From Epiperipatus broadwayi (taxonomy: Eukaryota; Onychophora; Udeonychophora; Euonychophora; Peripatidae), in contig JAQFVV010012510.1 in the NCBI GenBank assembly GCA_028023455.1, forward strand, positions 1,905,420 to 1,969,419: DNA of 64,000 bases, in the 5' to 3' direction. Below, one piece after another: positions 34,248 to 47,306 of the stretch. Under the pieces are notes generated by a model. The model saw only the letters and a list, made by a program, of their open reading frames with translations. It was not told where the DNA came from and did no database searches. Both the position numbers and the translations under genes were made by a program. Position 1 is the stretch's first letter. Each line of letters opens with the position of its first letter.

Positions 34248-36789
34248 TATAAGTAGAATTATTAATGTTTGAGCATATTGATCATGATACTATTATCACA
34301 TTTGCAATTGGAACATAGAATTGTTGTACTAATATAATGAAGAACAAATAATCCTAAAATGGTGTTATTTACTACATTACACAATCTACATGAGTTTTTG
34401 CTCTGGATAAGTCTTACCAAATTTCCACTTAAAGATCAGGCATAGTGCTGATAGATTGTCATTTGCTCTTATCTTTATGATAAGATGGAATTTGAATATA
34501 AATGAAGATATTCATTATGAAGAGAACTTCAATGAGACTTTTACTTTGCTATAGAATAGAATGTAGGAGTGCCTCAGTATATGCATGGATTGTTTCTTAT
34601 AATTACTTTTATAATGAATGTAGTTAGCAATGTTATTTAAGGCAGCTAGCAATTCATGATGATTGTAAAAGAACCTGAAAAGATTTCAAACAGGACATAA
34701 ATATTTAATGAAGTTTGTTTTTAATTCCTTTAATTTTCCATTGTATACATTAATCAACGTTATTTATTATTAAGTTTATAGTTGTGTTTCATTTCTCAAG
34801 CAGATAAGCAAAAGAAATTTATAATAGGCATCCCCAAATTTAATTGAAAAATTTACCAAAAAGGTGTATTTTTGCATTGTAATTAATTCTTCAGTGATTT
34901 GAAATACTTTTGTTTGAATATTTATAATAGAAGTCTTCACTTGTGCCAGGTGGTGAAACTATCTTAAAGAATCCACTTTAAAATCTTTATGCATTTTTTT
35001 ATTATTGTAGCCTATTTTTTAATATATAATGGATGAGTATGTAAAAGGATGGATAGCTACAGTGAGGGAATAGTGATTTTAATGTAAATATTTTTTCTCC
35101 ACCTACAAGGTACAGTATTCAACAGGTGAATCCCTCATCCAGAAGCCTAAAAGTGTGTAATGATTGCATTTCACTAATACAATATGTTGGATGATTTCCA
35201 TTATATACTATTAATTGTTAAATGTCTAAGAAAATTCAAATCTTATTTAAACTTTTCAAAAATACCCATTAGAAATAGTACATAGATTAATATTTATCAC
35301 AACATTTCAAGTAAATTTATTCTCTCTTCATCAGGTGTTACTGACATGATTAGTGATAATAATATGGTAGGAATTAAATCAAATATTTTTAGATGTGTAA
35401 ATATAAATATTGAATTTAAACATTGTGAAGCAGAAGTATAACTAGCTTTTTAAATCAAAATATATAACACTTTATATATAATTTAGTAAAGAACACTAGA
35501 ATACAGTTAATAAGTCCAGCATATGGTATAATCATTCTTAATTTCCAATAATCAATTCACTAATAACAGAATAAATAAATTTACTAATAAATGAATAAAT
35601 GGTCTGTGAATACATTTTCAGTTAAACTTTATAGAACAAATTTTTATATAAAAAATTTATAAATCTTAAAAAAATTACAGATTATGCCTTTTATATTGCT
35701 TCCAATATTTCAAAAATATTTTTCCTCTTTGTAATATTATTAGTAACAGTTCAACTTAACAAGGACAAAAATGAAAAAAAAAATCATGTTCACTATAAGA
35801 TCTATCCATCATACAGAATCACATATCAGTAATCAAAGAAAAAAAAAAAGCAATTTCATAATTTGTATAAAAATAAACCCATTTATGTAAAAAACTGTTT
35901 TAAGTTAAATATCATGTTTAAATTCCAAAAAGCAATTTTTTATAGCAAAAATTGAAATGAAAAATATTTTAGACATGAGGATAGATGATACAAATCCATA
36001 AGAAATGAAATTTGAAAATGCAATTTGTGGAAAGAATGTATTTTTTTTAACAAACATAGCAACATAAAAAGTAATTATGTCATCCATAAAAAAAAAATTG
36101 ATGGAAATAAATGTAGATTAAATGTAAACAGTCTATCTGATTACAGAAAACAAATGATAAAACATACTTATCATATGCAAAAACTGAATTAAATAAAATG
36201 ATGTAACAAAATACAATTGCAAATCCATAGTAACTTAAATTCCAAAAAGAAATAATATACATGTCATAAAATACACATCTGAAAATGTATATTCCCAAAA
36301 TTCTGGTTAGCTCATAAATTTCATTATTTTGCTACGACTTCACTGGATGATTGTATTTGATGGCAGCTGACACTATGTTAATTTTTAGGGTTTTAATTAA
36401 TATACAATCTCTTATTGTAAACAATTCCTGTTTTGGAATTTAATTTATTGTTTTCCACTTCACTAAAATATTATTTAATTCCAGTTTTTAATTAATATAT
36501 TTCTTGTCATAAATTGATTGTTTTGTGAATTTTAAGTTTTAGTGATTATTTTTTATATTCATTCTGGATTGCTTTTATAATTTAAATTTTTATGAATTGA
36601 TATTTACCCTCAGTGCTCTACTACTAAAACATTCTTTATCTGCAATATTTTTTATACATTTCTACTGTAAATTAATTATTTTTTAGAATTTATATGTATT
36701 ATTTTACTTAGTAAAATAGAAACCACAAAAGCCATCAATTACTTTCTTATGTACTAAATATGTTACATTTTGTATTTCTGTTCTCATCC
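34248..36789. other. A+T-rich sequence, no gene seen
   Basis: Long A+T-rich stretch with short Phe/Tyr/Ile-rich ORFs only (for example minus-strand frames at 35905-36298), which I do not support as genes. Confidence 0.45.
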
Positions 36790-37565
36790 CCATCACCAAC
36801 CATTATCAGTTTACTGCAGGATGAAGGGCTCTCCAAGTTCAATCCATCTCCAATCTTTAGCTTCTCTTCTCCACATCACCCCTGCACACTTTCTTATTTC
36901 ATCCTTCCATCTCACGTGTGGTCTCTTTCTGGGTCTTTTACAATCTCTTGGAATCCAGGTTAAGATTTCAATTGCCCACCTACTATCATCTCTTCTAGCA
37001 ATATGTCTAGCCCATCTCCACTTCAGTCTTTTAATTTTTTCAATGAGGTCATTAATACCTGTTTGTTCTCTTACCCATATATTGCGTTTTTGATCTCTTC
37101 TTGTTACTCCCAACATGCATCTCTCCATACTTCTTTGAGTGGTCTGAAGCCTCTGTATTGCTCTTCTATTAAGTATCCAAGTTTCAGGTCCATAAGTAAG
37201 AACTGGTAAAACACATTTATTAAAAACCTTTCTTTTCAAGCACATAGGCATATTTCCTTTTAGTATCAAGTTATTTCTACTAAAAGCAATCCAACCAAGT
37301 TTAATTCTATGATTAATTTCCTCCATTATGTTTCCATCTGTATTAATAATCTGACCAAGGTATTTGTAACTGTTAACTTCTAACTCATCATAATCAATCT
37401 TTATTTTCATATTTTGAAAAATCTTATTAAACATTACTTTAGTCTTTTTAACATTTATCTTTACTCCTACTTCCATTTGATAACTCCTGCAGTTCTAAAG
37501 CATTATTTGCAAAAGCAGCTACATCATCTGCAAAATCTAAATGATTTAAATAATCTCCATATAGC
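36790..37565 (-). pseudogene. RTE/BovB-like LINE fragment with RT FADD motif, minus strand
   Basis: The minus strand first encodes DFADDVAAFANNALELQEL (about 37545-37485), the catalytic RT motif C in its FADD form. A frameshift follows, then a 221-codon open frame (37476-36811): KINVKKTKVMFN, NSYKYLGQIINTDGN, KRKVFNKCVLPVLTYGPETW, GINDLIEKIKRLKWRWARHI, IPRDCKRPRKRPHVRW, WIELGEPFILQ. It is the best-preserved coding segment of this family here. The YLG...TDGN and C-terminal arrangement is typical of RTE-like LINEs. It is truncated at both the RT N-terminal side and the endonuclease. Confidence 0.9.
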
Positions 37566-37774
37566 ATTACTTATATTCATTCTGTATTGGTTTGATTGCT
37601 AAGTATATTATTTTCAAGTTTTTTTTTTTGTTCCTATTTTTGCATACAAAAAAATATCAAACATATAAATTAATTTTCTTTGGTATATATATATAGTCCC
37701 TACTGATGATGGGTTGACTAGACTCTAGTAGCCACTTTTTTTTGTTTCATTATTAACATCAAACTAATTAATTG

Positions 37775-37865
37775 TATGAGATAGTGTAGATAGTTGATGG
37801 GTGCTTGAAAGTCTGAGTTCAAATCCCCTATATTTACAATTAAGCTCCAGGTTTGTGAAGAGTGC
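37775..37865 (+). repeat. Fragment of an unclassified dispersed repeat
   Basis: TGAGATAGTGTAGATAGTTG followed by CTTGAAAGTCTGAGTTCAAATCCCC matches the right end of longer copies at 41945-42290 and 59850-60285. Only the terminal part is present. Confidence 0.65.
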
Positions 37866-40465
37866 CTAGTTTTCAAATATTTTCATCATTATAAATAACA
37901 TCAAACTAATTAATTGCAGAGTATTCATCATTATAAATATAATTTTTAAAGTAATATATACTTTACAAAACAAATAGTAACAATTTAAGCAGGACTATAG
38001 TTACTCAAAATCTTATGGAATATATTAACTACTTGAAACTGGTACACCTTATTTCAATTTGAAGCTGCCTTGGATAGTTGAGGACGATAATTTAAGCTAC
38101 AGATCAAGGTTTTTGGTATTTGTTTCTTGTTGCAAAAAAAGTAAGAGAAGCCCCCCCCCCCTCTGTTAAAGACTATAATTTGAATATATTATTTTCAAGA
38201 GATCTTTAGCATAAATTAATTTTCTGCATTGTTTCTGGAAGTCCATTGATTATTACATTAAATAAAATAATATCCTGCGCGATTTAATGCAGTGGTAGTG
38301 AGTGAGATTCCGAACATAAGAATCGATTCCAGTTCTGGCCTTTAGGCGCTCGAATTTCTTTATGAACTCGTGAACAAAAAAACCATTTATAAAGTACAAT
38401 AGATGAAGAAAAAGTGAAATCTCAAAGCAATTTCACAGACTGACTCGAGTTTTTTTTATTGCAAAGTATTCCGTAAATTAATTTTATTTTTTAAAATATA
38501 TATATATATTTAGAATTATAGACATTATCCCTTTGAACTTTAAAATTGTGGGAGTAAAGTGAAAAAAATCTTACTTTTCGAAAAATTTACTTGTAACTTG
38601 AAAATTCTTCAATATATACTTATCATTTTCTACAGTTTTAATCAACAAAACAAAACGTTTATTTGCAAAAATATACTTCACGTTTTTACTTCCTCGGGAT
38701 AAATTTCTTACATCCACTTTTTTTTTTATTTCGTTAGCTTTCGCTTTAGAGATAATAAATTAAAATAATTAAGTACGTACAGACATACAGTCACATAGGT
38801 ATACACGGAACAAATCCTTGATAATATTTATACTCTAATCTATATTGGGCACTTTCATTAATTTTTACTCATCTCTTGCCAATGTTAGGACTACTTACTA
38901 CGCTTGAATAATTAATAATAAACCTAAACCCTCGTCCTATTTGAAATATATATTCAAGCTTGTTTGAATTACTTGCACCTGTCTTTTCTATTCATATTTG
39001 TCTCCATCTGTTGAACCCTCACAATTAATATAAAAAAAAAAAAATGACGTCATCGAGCGGGAAAGTTTCTATTTTGCTGATGTCCTTAACAAATGGAACT
39101 TATCTCTGATCATCTGTTTTACATTGATAAGATCTTTTTATTTATAGCTAGTTTATGACAATAATAAATCAAATTTAAGATCAATGTTAAGTTTAAAATA
39201 GAAATACATTATTCAGAAACAAAATATAATTCAAATATTCGCACTTATTAAATTAATATATGTATCTGAAAAGAACGAATATTGATTAATAATTTAGATA
39301 GGGCAGACAAACTTCTCCTTCATTCAGTTGGACTTTTTTTTAATAAACAACTCTAATATTTGATGCCCTTTAACTCTTTTGACAATCATTTTATGTTTTA
39401 CATATACACAACATCTAACTTAACAAACATGTGGATATTGTTTATAATTGTTATGTATATATAATCTTTTTTTTTTTTAAAAAAAAAGTATTTATTAAAT
39501 TTATTTTTAATTTTAAAAACATAAATACCAGTGATAAATATGAACACACACACACACATATACTTAGTAATGAAAAAAATAAGAGCTATGTAATGCAGAA
39601 TATACACTCTTACGTATTCACATTAAATCTGAAATAGAGATTTCTTTAAATTTACCTTTTTTCCCCGGTCCAAGCGTACCTTAATATATAAATTTGATTT
39701 CAAATACATACTTACGATCATTTATTTTTAAATTTCTATATTAAAAAATCAAAAGTTTTTGATTTATTAAAACGTTACATTAATTTGAAGTAAAAGAAAA
39801 TCCTTGGCTATTGTTGCATTGGCCATTAAAAAAAAAAAAAAATCCTCCTTGTAAGATAATGCAATCTTCATTAAAAGCTAGGAGCTTGTATACCTTCGGG
39901 CGTTGAGTTCATGTCAACCGTTTCTTTTTAATTTTTTTTCATAATGTTATAAAATGAAAAAAATCTACTTACATAGTAGGTTTTAAGAGAGGGGGGGGAG
40001 GAGGATAATCCTGTGATGGAGAAAACATTATATATATGTTAAGGAAATGCTCGATGGTAAGAGTTTACGATATAGCCCTACAATGATTGACTGAAAAAGG
40101 GAAGAAAGACAGACATCATAAATAAAATCTATCCTTTGAAGTAAAAAATATCTTACGAGGCAGCAAGAGTTCTTGATCGGGCACTGTTTGAGATTTACAG
40201 TTGCATCATATCTAAACGTCATTCAATTATGCACCACCTGTGGAGATATCCGTGGTCTGATCACGTGTATATATATATATAAGTTCTTCAGATTGGTGGT
40301 GAGATAGCTTCCCATTGCTTCAATTAATGTCTCAACTTAACATGAAGATTCATTATGAGAAAGTACATAATTTTAAATGTTTTGTAATTTATTTACTAAT
40401 TTTCTTTTCTGAGCCAATCTTCTGTATTTTCATTTTACCAAATTTTAAATTAATTTGTTTGTACC
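37866..40465. other. A+T-rich spacer, no gene seen
   Basis: Includes an 11-C run (38151-38161), an 8-G run (39991-39998) and a T-run/A-run hairpin at about 39466-39487. At 38281-38345 a short stretch (GGTAGTGAGTGAG then ATCGATTCCAG) faintly resembles box A and box B of a tRNA-like SINE but is too decayed to call. Confidence 0.4.
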
Positions 40466-40470
40466 TGCCT

Positions 40471-40532
40471 TTTTTTTTTCATACGTCATAGCATCGGCCG
40501 GGACGCGAACCCACACCCGTCTGCAACCAACT
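40471..40532 (-). repeat. tRNA-like SINE, truncated, minus strand
   Basis: Poly-T (40469-40479) is followed by CATACGTCATAGCATCGGCC and GGACGCGAACCCACACCCGT, then stops after CTGCAACCAACT. In element orientation this is the 3' half only (box B to tail). The box A part is missing. Confidence 0.85.
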
Positions 40533-41944
40533 AAAGTTGATAAAAATATTTCAAAGATTTGAGAATCTGAACCAAACAAATTAAATTTATCAGAAGAAAT
40601 GCATTTTGGTATCATTTATTCATTTTTGACAATTTTGTCGTTTGGTTTGAAAAATAATAGTATTTGATAGAACATTTTCAAACATATATATTAAAAGATG
40701 TACTGAATAAAATGTTTATATGGATTATTATTATAATAATGAATAGAAATGAGTAGACATATTCATTAGAGAGAAACTTTTTTACTAAGAAATTATTAAT
40801 TATTAATAATTAATAATTTCCAAGACTAAGCAAGTTTTTTTGATAAATCTATAATAGCTCTTTTGTTGAGAGACTTTGAAGTAAAAGGAATCTTGGGAAT
40901 TGTTAATTAATAGTAATTGATAATTTCTTAACATCAAACCTTAAAATTTTTTATTTAATGAATATTATCTATTCATCATTATAAGTTATATATACTTGTG
41001 CATGCTAAATTTGATGGAAAAAGTTCTCTGAAAATAATTAGAGAAAAAACTTAATGTCATCATGTTTTTTTAAATGTTAGAAATATTATAATTATATAAT
41101 TGGGTATATGTCAAAAACATGAATGGGCTATTCATTAACTAGCACCTTTAAATTTTAAAAAATAAAACAGCTTTCTGCTCAAGTAGATAATAGTTCTAAA
41201 CTAAGACATCAATTGACTTTTTTGAAGACAGAATGTTTGTGTATAATCATTCTTTTTTTTACATTTATAAACATAGCAATGTTTATAAATATTAATCATT
41301 ATATCCTAAAGGTTGTAACTTTATCAGACAAAGCATCCATTGAAGAATGAAGGCAGAGAATATTAAAAATCTTAAAAATACAGATCCTAAAATTGCTGAT
41401 AACAATTTTTTAACTATCTATTATTACATTACTGAAGAAAAAAAAAAGAAATATAAAATGAAACATTGGCGAACTTTGCAAAATTAGAAAACATCAACAA
41501 ACAATTGGTTTGAAAAATGAGCATGTACTTTACTATAAAATCACAAATATTGAGAGCAGCAAGTTGAGCAGAATTCATTATAAATAAAAAGATAAAACAA
41601 TACTAGCAATTTTAGTCATTTATCTTAATAGAAGATACAATATATACAGGTTATTCAACTAGTTCTTATTTATGATGAAGAAACGTGATTTTTTATATAG
41701 AAATTGTAATACTAAATTAGATGACTATTGAAAACATTGGAATAAATTTGAATATGGAATTTGCAAAAAAAGAACTTTTTGAAATTAAAAAAAAAAAAAT
41801 CATTGAAATTAATATGGAAACATGCAGTATTCATATTTCATGACTATAATGTTCTCATTAGATTCAACACTGAGATACCATGATTAGTGAGATGTAAGAT
41901 ATGTGATACAACAAAATTACTAGTATATATTTTCAATGCAATGT
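40533..41944. other. A+T-rich spacer with a 32-bp perfect palindrome
   Basis: Positions 40789-40820 are exactly self-complementary: GAAATTATTAATTATT followed by its reverse complement. A partial echo (TTGTTAATTAATAGTAATTG) occurs about 90 bp downstream. No gene is seen. Confidence 0.6.
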
Positions 41945-42290
41945 TATTAAAAGATGAGAAGTTTTGGCACTAAGGTGGGCTTTGAGCATTCCATCTTCCA
42001 AGTTTTCAATGAAAGGGATGGTTGAAGAGTTGTGGGGTGGAGTGGATTGAAGCCTGTCCATTAAAGTATGAAGATTTGCTATCTTAATATAAGCTGAGCT
42101 TTGATTGCATATATGTGTTGAGATAATAATCTGGACCAACTGATAAGTGCTGGTTTAGCATGAAATACATATATTGGTGATTACTTATCTTTTTGACATG
42201 TGTGTGATCAAGTGTATCAGCGGTATGAGATAGCATGGATGGTTGAGGGTCATGTGAAAATCCAAGCTCAAACCCCCTATATATTACATA
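41945..42290 (+). repeat. Unclassified ~430-bp dispersed repeat, copy 1
   Basis: Landmarks in order: GGGCTTTGAGCATTCCATC, AGATTTGCTATCTTAATATA, GATAATAATCTGGACCAACTGATAAGTGCTGGTT (split by position), ACTTATCTTTTTGACATGTG, and a terminal CTCAAACCCCCTATATAT. The same order recurs at 59590-59850 and 59850-60285, and reversed at 58920-59380, 59395-59590 and 61600-61920. The terminal TTCAAATCCC-like motif resembles a tRNA box B but lies at the wrong end of the unit for a normal SINE head. No coding capacity. Confidence 0.75.
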
Positions 42291-44429
42291 TACAACTGCA
42301 GGTATAAAAAAATCTGTATTGTAAAAAAAAAATAAGAAAAAAATCATATTTTAAAAGTTAAGTAAATATTTTATATATAATTATAAAATGGCTGACTCTT
42401 TCCTCCTTTTTGTATTAAAATGGAAAGCTACACAAAGTAAACCCATAAGAAAATCCATTTAGTTGAATACTGAAAAATAAAAAATATCATATGGCTATTA
42501 TGCATATTAATTTTATTGATAATTACAAATTTTATCAGAATTATTATTAGTTGATAATGTCCACATAAATAATCTAGTTTAGTCTATTTTTATCTGCATT
42601 TGATATTGACATAATAATATATCTATTTAGATTCAGTTTATAGTTATTTGTTGCTCTATAACCCATTAAAAGCTTAAAATGTCACATATGAGATAATAAT
42701 TATTATACATGAGATAACCTCAATGTATATGACATTCTTAGGTGATAAAAATAATTAGTACTAATTTTTTTTTTATAAGATAAACTGAATGAAACATGAT
42801 ATACATTAAGTAAACAAACATTTTATGAAACATATACATTGACTATTTTATTCGTTAGATGGTAAACATACCTAATCAAATAAATGCTATTCACAGAAAT
42901 ATAATTTTTATTATATGGTTTGTATTATTCATAAGTAAGAGACATGGACTAATCCTTATATAAAATAGGCTATGCAGTCACTATAAATGACCATTCATGT
43001 TTATTTGCAACCTGTTAATATTTCAATTATTGTAAATATAAATAATATACTTGTATATAAATATTGTAATTATTAACAATTCAGTGGAAGAATTATTTTA
43101 ATTTTACTATTATTGATCTATTTAAAAACTAACCCATTTTTAAAATATATCTATGTATGTTTTCCATTTATTAACATTGTATTGAAATATACAACACAAA
43201 TAAACTTTCATTATAATATTTATACATCCATATCTTGAAAATCCATTATTTAAAAAACTCCTGATAAATATGAACATAATAAATTAAGATCATACCATCT
43301 TGATAAATTGTTTCTGCTTTAGCTTGAACTAATGAAGATAAATCTATGTATAACTAGTTAAAAGTTTGTGAAATCCAAGGCATTCATATTAGTATTGATT
43401 TTTATTTAATTTGAATTTCATAAATCTACATCTTATGTACTGTTAGTTATATGGTTAAATTATTTTTTCTTTCCCAAACTATTATTAAATACATAAGTTT
43501 CATACTGCATTTTCATCTGCATGATTTACATTTCTAATCTTGTTAGAGCTTGAATTGGCTTAGTAGTTTTTTTTAAGTGGCTGAAGGACTAGTCTAGCTA
43601 GCAAATCAATTATGGGCCAGAAAATAGTATCTACTTATTCCTAAATGATAAAATAAAAATGAAAACAATAAAACCCTTACTAAACATCATTTTATTAGCC
43701 TCTTAAGATCATTATCATTACTTATCACTGTAAGATATTGGAAGTCTTTCTTCAGTGGGATATTTAAAATTACTTTATCTATCTACATTAAGGTATTGCT
43801 ATTTTTCAGTCCCATTTCAATTTTTTTAAAAAGTTTATTGACATTTAATGTCATTTTAACTTCAGAAAAAAAGGTAGGGATAAAAAAAACAAAAGCTAAA
43901 GATAATTTTCAATGACCTCATAAACCAATCTATAGTAAAAAAATATAACCACATACTTGAAAATTTTCTATGCTATTTTTTAACTTCTACAATATTTTCT
44001 TTTCTGAATTACTTCAAGATAATGATAAAACATGGACTCAGTAACTGTAGGTGCATAACACCTCCAGTTAGCAATGAAAACCGGTCATAACACAATTGCA
44101 TTGCTTATTTTTAGTGTATAAATTCAGGATAATCTGAAATCTTTACTTCTAAATAATAATACCCAACTCACTAAATCAGTATTTATTGATGAAATAAATT
44201 TGACTATGAACCACCTGCCTAAAAAAAATTCTAAGAGCTTTGCTTAGTTACAACTATATTCTATTTTCAGCTATATTCTTCCAATAAAAACAAGATGGCA
44301 ATGCTCTAATTTATATTGTCATTAAAATAATCCTTTTTTAAAAAAGGTATTATTATTGTGCTTCATATAATCAATTCAATGTAAAAATGGTTTAACTTAT
44401 ATTAATAGTGGTACAAGTCTTACTTTCTT
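42291..44429. other. A+T-rich sequence, no gene seen
   Basis: No supported gene, RNA or repeat family member in this interval. Confidence 0.45.
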
Positions 44430-46930
44430 TATTATAGGATGAAAGTTTATCCATATTTAATCCAATTTTTTTATCTATAGCATTTTTTCTCTATATTACA
44501 TCAATAATTTCATCTAACCACCTCGCATGATCTTTCTCTACATCTTTTGCAATTTCTTGTGATATGGTTCAAGATATTCAGCTGCATATCAATTATAATT
44601 TTTAATTATATGTCCAGCTCTGCTTCATGTCTCTTAATTCTTTCAAATGATATCAGATATACTTATTTGTTCTCTCATTCATGTATTTCACTTTCAATTC
44701 CTTATTATTATTGTAAACATCTCACTATACCCCAATGAGGATTCTGAAGTCTTTGAATTCCTTTTCAGTTAACTCTCCAAGTATCAGATCCTTAAATAAT
44801 AACTCTTATACATCTTTTAAAACACCTTCCTTTTCAAATACATAAGCATCTTTCAATTAACATTTCTACAAAACGCACTCCTAAGTTGAAGTCTATAATT
44901 AATTTTAACCACTATATTTCCATCTGTATTAATGATCTGTCACATTCTGAGACAATTCATCAAACATTACTTGTAATATTTATCTTTAGTCTTACTTTCA
45001 TCTAATAATTCTTGCATTTTCTGAAGTTCCAAGGCATTATTTGCCAAAGCAAAATTATCTGCAAAATCTATAATTTCGTTTATATATTTTCTTAATTTCT
45101 ATTTTAATCCAGAAAATATTTATTGTAAAATTTTATAGATATGGAATCACTGTCATACATATTCCTCCATGTTAATCATATTATTATATAATCTTTTCTG
45201 TTGCTGCATTTTGATATTCTTCAGAATATGCCAATATACTGGAGCTATACTATATCCTTATAGTTCAAAGTATTAATTACTGTGGTATCAAAGCATAATT
45301 TGTAACTAGTATTCATTGATTCTTTTTAAAACGTTCTTGATATTTGAATATAATCCATTGTGCTAAAACTTTTTAAATTCAGTTTGTTGATTTAATTAGT
45401 TTGAATCCAAATTCTCTGCAAATAAATTGCAATCATCTTAGTAAAGATTTTTATATATATATAGAAGTGATATATAATTTTTTATAGAAATCTTCCAAAC
45501 ATTTCATACTTTTTTTAAGTAATAATTCCATAATTCCTAATTTTAAATTCTAGTTTTCCTTGCCAATTTATTATAACATTATAAACTTATTTTTCTATTT
45601 TACAGATCTGATATTCTTAATGAATCAGTTTTAAATATTTTTTTTTCTTCATACATTCTCATCTTAGATAAAAATTTATAGATGAAATGCTGGTTTTTTT
45701 TAATACCACCAATTTCAGTTAAGTTTGAATCACTTTCAAAGGCTGTCAATATTTTATAAAAGCACTAACAAGTTCTAATTTTAATTAATTGGAATTTTTC
45801 TGAAGATTAAGAATATCAATATCTTTTTTAATGATTTTTATCTTTGGTTTGCATTAACATATATTTTACATATCACTAATTGATTATCATTTTGTATGTT
45901 AAATCTATTAATATCATTATAGTCCTAAAATACACGTTAGACAAAATTCATTTAAATGTTTCCATGGCAATTTACCTTTTTTTTTTTTTCAAAGAAAGAA
46001 TTCATAACATAGCTTTCCCCCCCCCCCCATAGTAAATTACATATCTATAGCTATTTCATCATGTCTCAGATCCATAAGTAAGAACTGGTAAAACACATTT
46101 ATTAAAAACCTTCCTTTTCAAACACATAGGTATATTTCCTTTTAGTATCAAGTTATTTCTACCAATAGCTGTTAACTTCTAACTCATCATAATCGATCTT
46201 TATTTTCATATTTTGAGAAAATCCACAGACTTCAGACTAATCAAAATAGTATGGAGAGATGCATGTTGGGAGTAACAAGAGATCGAAAATGCAATATATA
46301 GGTAAGAGAACAAATAGGTGTAACTGACCAAAAGACAAGTGGATTTGGGCTGGACATATTGCTAGAAGAGATGATAATAGATGAACAATTGAAATCTTAA
46401 ACTGGATTCCAAAATATTGTAAAAGACTCATTAAGAGACAACATGTGAGGTGGATGGATGAAATAAGAAAGTTCAGGGGTGATGTGGAGAAGAGAAGCTA
46501 AAGATCGGAGATGGATTGAACTTGGAGAGACTATCCTGCAGTAGATTTTATGGTTGATAATGATGATTTCATTTTTCAATGCTAACACTCTTCCATGACA
46601 ACTTAAAAATGTTTAGTATGATAAAAAGTATTTTGTATATCTATGAAAACTAGTTAAAGCATAAATTTTAAGTCAATTGTCTCTTTATGTTTTCTTCTAA
46701 GTTCATAAAATCTAACTACCATATTCTATTTAATATTAGACAGAACTTCTTACAATTCATATAATCTTCATTTACTTGAAAGTGATTTGTAGATGTAAGT
46801 AGCTAAAATATGTTATCAAATGGCAAGGCTGCCTTGGCTGACAATTTTAAAATCTCCTGAGAATAGGAACCCTAATTTAATTTTGTTGTGATATGTTTGT
46901 AAATATCTAATAAAAAAATAATTCACACAC
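44430..46930 (-). pseudogene. Old, long RTE/BovB-like LINE copy, minus strand, interrupted
   Basis: It is colinear with the copy at 54535-57265 in the same orientation. The 3' end is near 44435 (GATGAAAGTTTATCC). The RT region (44900-45150) keeps the pattern of the FADD segment. Central blocks align with TTCTTCAGAATATG, AAATGCTG and ATTCATAACATA in the other copy. The endonuclease-side end resumes after an insertion at 46573 and runs to about 46930 (CAATTGTCTC..., CTGCCTTGGCTG, TGTTTGTAAATA). Many substitutions remove any frame. A younger copy of the same family has inserted at 46060-46565. Confidence 0.8.
46060..46565 (+). mobile_element. 5'-inverted (twin-primed) RTE-like copy nested in the older copy
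   Basis: 46218-46565 is the element 3' end in plus orientation (AGACTTCAGACTAATCAAAA, ATGCATGTTGGGAGTAAC, GGATTTGGGCTGGACATATT, GAACTTGGAGAGAC, tail GGTTGATAATGATGAT). Directly left of it, 46063-46217 is the immediately upstream part of the same element, but inverted (codons for LTYGSE back through CLKRKVFNKC, YDELE and MKI). About 25-30 bp at the join are missing. This is the signature of twin priming during target-primed reverse transcription. A possible 7-bp target duplication, ATTTCAT, lies at 46053-46059 and 46566-46572. Confidence 0.88.
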
Positions 46931-46998
46931 ATTCTTTTCTGAAGCTATATATATACCCACCTACAATTTAACTAAAATAGTTATAAAATAAAATCTTA

Positions 46999-47306
46999 TA
47001 TATATATTGCTTATAACACTTCTTTCCTATACACTTCAATGCAAACAAATTTTCTTAAAAACTTCTTTATTTTCCTTACAGTTTCAACTGTCCATCAGTC
47101 TTCATCAGAGCTCTAATCTTCTTCTCTGCTTTAATTAAAATTAATTAAAATTTTATAATATTAAAATTAATTAAAGCAGAGAAATAGATTAGAGCTCTGA
47201 TGAAGACTGCTGGAGAGTTGAAACTGTAAGGAAAATGAAGTTTTAAAAAAAATTTGTTTGCATTGAAGTATATAGGAAAGAAGTGTTATAAGCAATGTAT
47301 ATATAT
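46999..47306. repeat. ~308-bp inverted repeat (two head-to-head copies)
   Basis: The left arm (about 46999-47139) runs TATATATATTGCTTATAACA, CTTCTTTCC, CAATGCAAACAAATTTT, CCTTACAGTTTCAACTGTCC, CAGTCTTCATCAGAGCTCTA, GCTTTAATT. The right arm (about 47168-47306) is its reverse complement with few differences, over a loop of about 30 bp. A related single copy (CTGATGAAGACTGCTGGTCA, GTTGAAACTGTAGGAAAAT) is at 50268-50310, so this is a dispersed family present here as a palindrome. Transcribed RNA would fold into a long hairpin. Confidence 0.9.

Noticed and set aside
36760-37209. Plus-strand ORFs over the 36.8-kb LINE fragment
   Set aside because: Antisense shadows of the 221-codon RT frame.
38281-38345. 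Possible tRNA gene or SINE head
   Set aside because: Only loose box A and box B resemblance, no cloverleaf I could draw, and no match to the SINE family found elsewhere.
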